A stretch of 50,202 nucleotides of DNA. Origin: a virus. Positions within the stretch are counted from its first letter, which is position 1. The number at the start of each line of letters is the position of its first letter. Shown here one piece after another: positions 37,023 through 45,300 of this stretch. The notes under the pieces were generated by a model. It saw nothing but the letters and a program-made list of their open reading frames with translations, was not told the DNA's origin and did not search any database. The translations under genes were made by a program, and so were the position numbers. The stretch spans positions 1 through 50,202 of the IMG/VR virus record IMGVR_UViG_3300049846_002441; one strand, written 5' to 3'.

Positions 37023-39482
37023 ATGCCTGACATTCAAATCGAAGACTTCAAGGCGGGGCTAGATCTTCGCCGAATGCAGTTCATGACGCAGGCCGGAACT
37101 TTGCTCACGGCTCGCAACGTGCACATCAACCGCGGCGGTGAGATCGAGAAGCGCAAGGCTTTCGTTCAAAACGCATCGCTGCCGGCCGGCACATTTGGCC
37201 TGCTATACGCGCTCGGCGCGCTCTACACGTTCGGCTCGCAGGCGGCGCCGACAATGCCGAGCGGCTACGCGTATCAGAGGCTGCAAGACCCGTCAGGCTC
37301 GGCAATGACGGGCGTGGTGCGAGCGAGGCTTTTCGGTGGAAAGCCGTATGTCATTGCAACGTTCGCGAACGGTCTGAGCCACCATTTCTACGACGGCACC
37401 TTAGTGTCGCATTGGTCAAGCGGGATCGTGCGTTCGTACATGGTCGACAACTTTGGTATTGCGACACACCTCGCCGCGCTGATTGATGCCCACCCAGATT
37501 ACACGGCGACCGCGGCCGCGGGCACCATCACAATCACGGGGCCGCTTGGCCGGTCCTTCGAAGTGTCCGGGTCAACCGAGAACGGCGGTGCGGTGAACGA
37601 CCAGGCCCTTGTAATTACAAAGGCAACTTTCGCCGTGAGCGCGCGCGATGATGTTGGCGCAATAGGATCTTTCAGGATAACGGGAGGGACCGCATCGGCG
37701 GGCGTCAACTACATTTCCGACGTAGTTGTAAGCCCCGACTATCCAAGCGGCTTCGACCCGCTCGGTGGGGGATATTCCATTCTTCCGTCTTCGGTCGATT
37801 GGCAGGGCTCAAATTCGCAAACCATCCAGGCGATCGCAGATCTCATCAACGCCAACACGTCAACGCCGGGTGACTTCACAGCGGACGTCATCGGCCAGCA
37901 GCTGACAATCACAGGCGTCCCGGGGCAAGGCGACACGTACAACAGCTACCACATCACTCTCATGATCGAGGGTGATGTGATCGTGACGGAACTTGGCTTC
38001 CAGGTCACAGCCGGAACTTCCAGCCCCGGCGTAAACCGTGTGACAAACATATTCATCGGCGGGCCGGATTATTTGAGCGCGGCGGTAGATTGGGTGACGG
38101 ATAACGCAACGACCGCCGAGGCGATCGCGGCTGGTGTTCGTGCCGGCGGGTTGGGCACGGCAAAGGCGATTGGCGACGTTGTGCGCATAAGCCGCCGCGG
38201 TAGCGGCTCCGGCCATGGCCACAGCACCTTCTACGATACATTCCCGATCAACGTCGTGTGCGGCGGGAACGTCCGCGTGCGGCAGGAGGGAGACACTGCG
38301 GCTGGTGTCGCGAATCTGACCTTTACTGGCGGCATGGTGAGCGGCTTCACCGATATTTCCGGCGGGGTCGATGAATACGCCGGGGTTGCTCAGGTGAGCA
38401 GAGTCTCCATCTCGGGAACGTTCGAGCCTGGCGACAGGTTCACGATCACGATCAACGATGCTGAGAATGGGGATATCGTCTTCGGCGCCGGGTCGGTTAC
38501 TGGTGAAACGGCCGTAGACGCGCTCGCGCTCGACACGAAGATGTACGCGGCGTTCGGGTCTAACGTAGGATTCTCCGCGGTCAATGACGCCACGCTCTGG
38601 AACTACGGGACCGGCGTCGGGTTCATCGGCTTCTCCAACGTCTCCGGCGAGATGGTCGACCTGAAGGCCGTTGCTGAGTACGAGAAGAAGCTTGCAGCGT
38701 TCGCCAGATCGACCGTCGCGATATGGAACATTGACCCGGACCCGGACCAGAACAGTCGGTTTCAGGTTCTCAACAACATCGGGACACTGGCGACGAGGTC
38801 TGTGCAGTCCTACGGCGCGCGCGACACTTACATGTTGCACGACTCCGGGTTTCGCTCGCTGCGCCCACACTCGGCAACAGAGAACGCGACCACCTTTGAT
38901 ATTGGCACACACATCGACGACGCGGTCGTTGCAGCAATCGCCGCCGATGAAGTTGGCGCAACGCAGGCGCACTCCATCATCGAGCCTGAATCGAACCGTT
39001 ATTGGTGCTACCTAAACGGCAAGATTTACGTCCTCACGCAGTTCTCGAGTGAGGGTGTGATGGGGTGGTCAATCTACGACGAGATACCAGCGTTCTCGGA
39101 GTTTGAGAAAGTCGGCAGGCGTGTCTACGCCAGGGCTGGCGACATTGTTTATTTGTACGGCGGCGACTCCGGCGCTGAGTACGATGACACGGAGGCCGAG
39201 GTCGAGTTGCCGTACTTGCACGCGCGAAAGCTCGCTGAATGGAAGCGTTGGAGCGGCATCAACTTCGCGATCGAAGGGCTTTGGCAGGTGTACATGAACA
39301 CCGACCCGGATCACCCGACCCGGGAGGAGTTGATCGCAAATTTCGATCACGTCTCGTATCACATGGAGGCGAGCCAGTTCGATGCTGAGGGGCCGGCGAT
39401 CAAGCTCAGGTTCAAATCGACCGCGGCGGAGCGAGCGCTAATTTCAGCCGTCTCGGTTTCTTACGACGACAAAGACTCGTGA
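37023..39482 (+). CDS. Tail nozzle / tail tubular protein B-like
   Basis: 819 aa, ATG 37023 after GAGGGTGAG. The opening IEDFKAGLDLRRMQFMTQAG, TLLTARNVHINRGGEIEKRK is typical of the T7 gp12 nozzle family. The C-terminal part (MLHDSGFRSLRPHSATENAT, then IIEPESNRYWCYLNGKIYVL) contains the beta-propeller-like repeats. The middle (about 150-490) holds extra beta domains, including several TITITGPLGRSF-type units, making the protein a natural site for insertions. It forms the distal tail tube. Confidence 0.82.
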   Translation: MPDIQIEDFKAGLDLRRMQFMTQAGTLLTARNVHINRGGEIEKRKAFVQNASLPAGTFGLLYALGALYTFGSQAAPTMPSGYAYQRLQDPSGSAMTGVVRARLFGGKPYVIATFANGLSHHFYDGTLVSHWSSGIVRSYMVDNFGIATHLAALIDAHPDYTATAAAGTITITGPLGRSFEVSGSTENGGAVNDQALVITKATFAVSARDDVGAIGSFRITGGTASAGVNYISDVVVSPDYPSGFDPLGGGYSILPSSVDWQGSNSQTIQAIADLINANTSTPGDFTADVIGQQLTITGVPGQGDTYNSYHITLMIEGDVIVTELGFQVTAGTSSPGVNRVTNIFIGGPDYLSAAVDWVTDNATTAEAIAAGVRAGGLGTAKAIGDVVRISRRGSGSGHGHSTFYDTFPINVVCGGNVRVRQEGDTAAGVANLTFTGGMVSGFTDISGGVDEYAGVAQVSRVSISGTFEPGDRFTITINDAENGDIVFGAGSVTGETAVDALALDTKMYAAFGSNVGFSAVNDATLWNYGTGVGFIGFSNVSGEMVDLKAVAEYEKKLAAFARSTVAIWNIDPDPDQNSRFQVLNNIGTLATRSVQSYGARDTYMLHDSGFRSLRPHSATENATTFDIGTHIDDAVVAAIAADEVGATQAHSIIEPESNRYWCYLNGKIYVLTQFSSEGVMGWSIYDEIPAFSEFEKVGRRVYARAGDIVYLYGGDSGAEYDDTEAEVELPYLHARKLAEWKRWSGINFAIEGLWQVYMNTDPDHPTREELIANFDHVSYHMEASQFDAEGPAIKLRFKSTAAERALISAVSVSYDDKDS

Positions 39483-39928
39483 TCGACGTCATTGTGCCTG
39501 ACAAGATGCAGGTCAGGCACGTCGTTTGGACCTGCCGTCACTGGAACTTTCTCGAGCTCAGCAATGCCTTTGGGTCGTCGTGGCGCGAGCGGGCGACCGA
39601 CTACATTTGGGAGAAATCACCGAAATATAGGTGGGTTGCGCGGTGGCGCGGCCAGCCCGTCGCGCTCTATGGGATCATCGAATTTGCGCCGAAAAGGTGG
39701 TCGGTGTATATGGTTGCCACCGAAGCGGTCGAACAGTGCGCTCGACCCCTGGCGCGAAAGCTCCGACGCACCTTCTTGGAATTCCGAGAGAGGGAGATGC
39801 CCCAGATGGTCATTGCGACCCCGCTTCGCGGAAATCCAAAGACAGATAGATGGTTCAGGTCGTTAGGTGCGACATTTGTACGCACTGAGGGCAAGGTCGA
39901 TATTTACAGCTTCGACTTGGAGGGTTGA
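39479..39928 (+). CDS. T7 gp13-like internal virion protein / GNAT-like fold
   Basis: 149 aa from GTG 39479 (overlaps the nozzle stop). A GNAT-like layout (RWVARWRGQPVALYGIIEFA, then CARPLARKLRRTFLEFRERE, MVIATPLRGNPKTDRWFRSL, GATFVR) matches the small acetyltransferase-like proteins at the gp13 position in T7-type operons. Role in T7 is virion morphogenesis. Whether it is enzymatically active cannot be told. Confidence 0.75.
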   Translation: MIDVIVPDKMQVRHVVWTCRHWNFLELSNAFGSSWRERATDYIWEKSPKYRWVARWRGQPVALYGIIEFAPKRWSVYMVATEAVEQCARPLARKLRRTFLEFREREMPQMVIATPLRGNPKTDRWFRSLGATFVRTEGKVDIYSFDLEG

Positions 39929-39930
39929 GC

Positions 39931-40551
39931 GTGTGCATCCCGGATAACACCGCCGAGAAGATGGCGAAGGTGGCCACGGTCGATGAGAGGGCGCGGCAAG
40001 GGCGCGTCACAGCGGGTATAGGCAAGATAAACTCCAGGTTCGCCATGTTCAGCCCGGAGTATTTTGCGTCGCGCAGGAAGCAGTTCTTTGAGTTCGGCCT
40101 GCCGAGTGTCATGGAGAGCTACCGGAACGCACGCGACAAAAACACGTTCGCGCTCGCGCGGCAAGGGCACATCGCTCCAGGAGGCGTGACGTCGAGCGCT
40201 GCGCTCGATCGAATGGCTGCGGCGCTGCGCGCGATGAGTGGTGGACGGCAAGATCTGATGGGGCGCGCCTTCGATTTTGCGAACCGCGAGCGTGGCGCCA
40301 TCGAGGGTGCGCGATCGGGGCTGGTTTCTGAACTGCGGGCGAGCAACGGCGCCGAGCCGAATTTCGCGGCGGCGGATTTGGCAGGCCGCGCATACTCAGA
40401 CAGCCCCTCGAGTGCTGCGCCTATGGCGCTTTTTGCGAACCTGACTGGCATCGGTGCGGACACAATCAACCCGCCGACGGACTGGCGAAAGCTAACAGCG
40501 GGGCTGCAGCTGTCGCCGAAGTCGGCCTCAACCGTAAGATTGGTGAGTTAG
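39931..40551 (+). CDS. Internal virion protein, 206 aa
   Basis: GTG 39931 is chosen because GGAGG lies 7 bp upstream. Helical and Ala-rich (ALDRMAAALRAMSGGRQDLM, RAFDFANRERGAIEGARSGL), opening MCIPDNTAEKMAKV. Position between the gp13-like and gp14-like genes indicates a virion core or ejection component. Confidence 0.68.
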   Translation: MCIPDNTAEKMAKVATVDERARQGRVTAGIGKINSRFAMFSPEYFASRRKQFFEFGLPSVMESYRNARDKNTFALARQGHIAPGGVTSSAALDRMAAALRAMSGGRQDLMGRAFDFANRERGAIEGARSGLVSELRASNGAEPNFAAADLAGRAYSDSPSSAAPMALFANLTGIGADTINPPTDWRKLTAGLQLSPKSASTVRLVS

Positions 40552-41259
40552 ATGTGCGACCCGATCACAGCAGCCGCGACCGCGATGCAGGTTGGCGGGG
40601 CGTTTGAGAATTTCTCGGCCGGGCGCCGCTCGCAAAAAGCGATCAAGCGATCAATCAAAGATGAGAGCGATTCGCGCCGGGCCATGACCGAGGCGTCGAA
40701 CCGCGAGTTTCAGATATCGAGCGACCGCGTGAACCCGGCGGAAGTCTTGGCGGCGCAGCGCGCGCGGTCGAGAGGCTATGCCGCAGCAACCCCGACGGTG
40801 ACGCCCGGCTCGTTTTCGCCGGTTTTGGGTCCGGACTCACCCGCGATCGCGCAGCGCGGCGCGGTGCAGCGTGCCAGCGCGATCGGGCGCGAAGGTGCAC
40901 GGCTGGCGGCCGGGCGCGGCAATCTTGAGGGCGTTGGTGACTTCCTGTTCGACCAATCAGTTCGCCACGGCCGCTCGATGGAGACGATTGGCACGATGAG
41001 CGATTTCATCCGGGCGAACCAGGCGCTACTGCAGATGAAGCTCGAGGCCGCGAAGGCGAAGGCAAAGAGCCCGGTCGGCGACGCGCTGATGATGGGTGGG
41101 CAGATTTTGAGCGGGTTCGGCGGTGTCGGCGGTGGCGGGTCAGGGCCGACGAACATCGTCCCGGAGGCGATGGGCCGACCACGGCCAGTGCCCGTCGGCC
41201 AGCCGTTCGTTCCGCTCAACTACGGCTTCACGCCGGATTTATTCAGGGGAATTTACTGA
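40552..41259 (+). CDS. T7 gp14-like internal virion / DNA ejection protein
   Basis: 235 aa, starting directly after the previous stop. It opens MCDPITAAATAMQVGGAFEN, a start typical of this class, then long basic helices (RRSQKAIKRSIKDESDSRRA, ALLQMKLEAAKAKAKSP) and a Gly-rich hydrophobic segment (GQILSGFGGVGGGGSG). T7 gp14 inserts into the outer membrane during ejection; a similar role is likely. Confidence 0.72.
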   Translation: MCDPITAAATAMQVGGAFENFSAGRRSQKAIKRSIKDESDSRRAMTEASNREFQISSDRVNPAEVLAAQRARSRGYAAATPTVTPGSFSPVLGPDSPAIAQRGAVQRASAIGREGARLAAGRGNLEGVGDFLFDQSVRHGRSMETIGTMSDFIRANQALLQMKLEAAKAKAKSPVGDALMMGGQILSGFGGVGGGGSGPTNIVPEAMGRPRPVPVGQPFVPLNYGFTPDLFRGIY

Positions 41260-42377
41260 TGGCAGCGCGGCGCATCTACTCGGATTCATCGGCCAACGCG
41301 ATCGTCCAGAACATCATGTCGATGCTGAACGGCTCGCCTGAGGAGGCGATGGCGCAAGCGCAGATCGCACGCCAGGTCGCCGACGTCGACAAGATGCGCG
41401 GCGAGATGACGGCGCGCGACAGTCTGGCCAACGTCTTCTCGAACTTCACGGACCCAGCGCAAATCGCGCCGAATGCGGGTTCGGCTTTTGGGGAGGCGTT
41501 TCGTGCCGGCGAAGACCCGTCGCGCGTTGCTGCGGCACTTTTGGGGTACGCGGCGAACGCGGGCGGGGACAACAACATCGTCGCCCGGTCGTATGTCGGC
41601 TCCGGCCACGCGATCCGGCCGCAAGACGCGTTCACCGTGCCGCGGCAGAACGAGCTCGCGATCGATGAGGAGCGCCAAAAAGACGAGGCTCAGCGCTCGG
41701 CGCTCGTCAACGCGTTCAACATGAATGAGGCGGACAACGAGGCCGCGAACGATAGGTTCAACCGCGCGCCGCTGAATGTCGCACCGGGCCACACGGTTTA
41801 CAGGTTCAATCCGGACGGGACGCGAGAAGAATTTGTAGGCTCGCCCAGGGCGGCATCGGCTGGCCCAAGCGCGGTGCCACTCGATGTCGACCCGAACGAC
41901 TTCGGCAAGATGGGGTTGATGCTAGACGGTCTGATCGGCAAAGCGCAGATGCCGCCCGAGTTGCGGCAGGAAGTTCTGCTCGCAGCGTCGAACCTATACC
42001 AAAAAACGCGGAACGCCCCAGCCTCGCTTGCGAAGGCATTGAGCGACATCGCGCAGATCGAGGTTGAGCCAGGCTGGTTCTCGAACTCAGAAGTCTACAA
42101 GCGCAAGGGTGGCGCGGCACCATCGCCGCCCGGCGAGTCTGGCGTCGTCTTGCCGCTCAATCCGCCGAACGTGGACGGCATGACCTTCGCGCCCGCCGCT
42201 CCGGCGGAGGTGTTCACGCAGCCGAATGTGACGCCGGACGCTGACCCGAGCGCCGCTCTGCCGCAAGGCAACGTCGAGCAAGGCGGAGCCGGCGTCGAGG
42301 GCGAGATCCAGCGCAACAAGAAGACTGGCGAAATGCGCATCATGAGGAATGGCCAATGGCAGCCGTACCAGCAATGA
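41259..42377 (+). CDS. Internal virion / ejection protein, 372 aa
   Basis: ATG 41259 shares one base with the previous stop. N-terminal helical region (QIARQVADVDKMRGEMTARD), central acidic helices (EERQKDEAQRSALVNAFNMN), Pro-rich C-terminal half ending RNKKTGEMRIMRNGQWQPYQ. No enzymatic motif seen. It corresponds by position to T7 gp15. Confidence 0.7.
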   Translation: MAARRIYSDSSANAIVQNIMSMLNGSPEEAMAQAQIARQVADVDKMRGEMTARDSLANVFSNFTDPAQIAPNAGSAFGEAFRAGEDPSRVAAALLGYAANAGGDNNIVARSYVGSGHAIRPQDAFTVPRQNELAIDEERQKDEAQRSALVNAFNMNEADNEAANDRFNRAPLNVAPGHTVYRFNPDGTREEFVGSPRAASAGPSAVPLDVDPNDFGKMGLMLDGLIGKAQMPPELRQEVLLAASNLYQKTRNAPASLAKALSDIAQIEVEPGWFSNSEVYKRKGGAAPSPPGESGVVLPLNPPNVDGMTFAPAAPAEVFTQPNVTPDADPSAALPQGNVEQGGAGVEGEIQRNKKTGEMRIMRNGQWQPYQQ

Positions 42378-45300
42378 GTGGTTCATGGGAAACCGTCTAC
42401 GATCCGCGCCAGGGGCCGAAGTTGCCACCTAAGCCGAGCGATGTCATTGCCGAGGCGTTGGGGTCGGCGCAGTTTGCGCCGACTTCCGATTCTGGGGATT
42501 GGGAAACCGTTGCTCGGCCAACTCACTACGAGACGCCGATGGGGCCCGCTCGGTATGTCGGTGATGGTCTGCTTGAAGGCGTTGATGCCAACGGCGCGGG
42601 CTTTCTCGAGCACATTTCGCGGTTGCCGGCGAACCCGGTGTACAGCAAAGGCCCGCACGTCGGTTACGACCCGGCCCGGGTTGGGGTGTGGAAGGCGAGC
42701 GACATAAACGACTCCGATTTGAGCCGTAGGTTCATGGTCAATCTGAACGAGGCGGCGCACGTCAACTCGCTGGGCAGTGCCGTTGCGCAGCGCGTTGCTC
42801 GCGGGGCGGCCGACGCTGCCGGTTACGGACCGGAGGGCGACGCCGCGATCACAAAGCGACTGCAAGGCTACGAGCAGGAATTCCAAAACCTTCGGCCTTG
42901 GTACAAGGCGGACGACCCGTTGCAGGCGATCACCGAGCTCCTAACCGGCGTCGGCGGCACGGTCGCAGGCGCGGTGCTCGACCCAAGCTCTCTGGCCGGC
43001 GGTGTAGGCAAGAACGTGATCGAGACGTTCGGCCGCGGCGCGGCGGCAAACTCCGTCGCCGATGTCTTCACGCAATTGCTGAATATGGATTCGGGCGTGC
43101 AGACGGAGTTCAATCCGCAGGCAGAGCAATATGATCCGTCCACGGAAGATTTCACCCCGACGCTCGACGCACAGGGTCGGCCGCTTCCGCAAATGCAGGT
43201 GCGCGGATATGACCCCGTGCAGACGGCGCTCGCCGGGCTGATTGGCGGCGCGCTTCCAGTTGGTGTGGACGCGACATTCAACAAGGAAGCGCGTGAGCAA
43301 ATTGCGGCGCTCGTGCGTGCTGGCGTCGATCAGTTGAGATTCCGCCGAGGGGCCTCGTCGGCCGCGCCGCCCACTCCCGAGGAGATCGATATTGTGATGC
43401 GCGATCCAGAGATCCAGCGCATCCTCGAGGCTAGCGGTCAGGCGAATAGTCCGCGTGCGGATGAATTCGCCGATCGCATCGCGGCACGCAAGGCGGCCGA
43501 GGGTTCCAGGCCGGCACAGACTGACGTTTCCGAGGTTTCACCCAAAGCGGTGTTTGATGAGCTTGAGCGTCAGCGCGCTCTCAAAGAGCAGGGTGGGGAT
43601 GGCGACATCGACGCGGCATTTGTGCCGCCGGGGACTCCGCGCCAGGTGCCACCCGCGTTTACGGTCGACCGCGCGGGTGCGGCGCGGCCGGCGCAAGTGC
43701 AGGGAGCCAAAGCCAGGAGCGAGACTGACCCAGGATTGGAGCGCGCCGTCGAGCGCGCCGGGCCGAGAATGCTGCCTGCGCCCGGGCGCGCGGCGACAAA
43801 CCCGATGACGGATGAGGCGGTCGGCATTGCCGCCCGACAGATGGATCTCCGCCCAGAAGACGCCACGGCGCGACTGTTCCAAGGTGACCGGGTGACCGAG
43901 GAGCCATCAGCCCCTGGGCGGCTCGTTGGCCGTGAGGAGGCGCCGCCGATGGTCGCCGGTGCCATCGAAGGTCAGCGGCAGGCCAAGGGTGCGTTCGACC
44001 TGGCCGAGAGGCAGCGTGAGCGGCTGGTGGCCGGAGAGCCGCCGGAGCGCGTCAGGGACACGCAGGCGGCCGGGCTCGAGCGCGGTGTCGAGCCGGTGCG
44101 GGTCACCCTCGACGAGGGGAATCCGGTCAAGGTGCTGCGCACGCAGGTCATGCGCGATCGCGGCGGGGTGGAAACTGAGTTCGCCACGGTGCGCCGGTAT
44201 GACCCGCGGACGGACGAGTTCGAGCCGGACTCGATCGAGTATCAAGTGCCGGTGAAACGCCTGAAAGAGGGCAAGTACACGCCGGAGCCGCGGCGGGCGC
44301 AAGACTTCAGCCGTCGCGCCGAGGGGCCGCCTGCGCCGGAAAAGCCGCGCATGGCTGGCCCAGGGCGGCCTGAGCGCGAACCCGCGCAGACCTACCGCGC
44401 AACGGAGCCGGATCCCAACGAGCAGTTCCCGGCCGCAGGCGAGGGACGCTCGCCGCTTCCACCGCAGCCTGAGCGCACGACGCCGCCGCGTTATTCGACG
44501 GCGGAAGAGGTGATGCGCGATTTCCAGGCGCGTCAGAAGTCGCAGCAGCGGTCGGCTGAGTTCGAGCGCGAGGCGCGGGCATCGGCGCGCTACCGCGATG
44601 CGAAGACGTCGAACACCCCGAAGGGTACAGACGACGCCGGCCGTTGGCACGTAGACGAAGACGGGTTTGTGCTTTCAGACAAGGGTGGGCCAATCCTCTT
44701 CGCACAGCACGAACAGGCGGCGAAATGGATTATCAATAAGGGCCAGCGCAAGCCGAGCGATCAGAACTTCGAATTGACGAACCATCCGACGGCGAAGGCT
44801 GGTGTGTCGGTTCGCGAGACATCGCGCACGCCGCACCCCGAAGAGTTCAAAGGCAAGAAAGGTCTTGGAGATGAGGCGCCACGTGGCGCGGCCGGAGAGC
44901 GCTCCGAGCAGTCCTTCAAGAAGGAAGCTGGTGTAGAGGAGCCAGTTCGTCCAGCGGACGAAACCCAGGCGCCCGGGCCGTCGAGGGGTGAGGTCGCTGA
45001 GGCACCAACAACGGCTCGCGCTGACGAGGTGTCGCCCAAAGCGCGCCGCGAGGCGCCGGCCGAATCCGAAAGTGTTGTGACGGCGGCGGATCTTGCGGCC
45101 GAATTCGAGAAGAAGTTCGGGGTTGACGCGGACAGCTTGACGCCGAAAGAGCTCGCCGAGGCGATCTATCGCACCGCCAGCATGGAAAAGCGCGAAAAGC
45201 TCATGGACAAATTTTTGGGCTCTGATGACACGCCGGACATGCGCACGTTCGCAGCGAACACCTACCGCGAGGCGACAGGTAAGCAGCTGAGCCCGGGCAA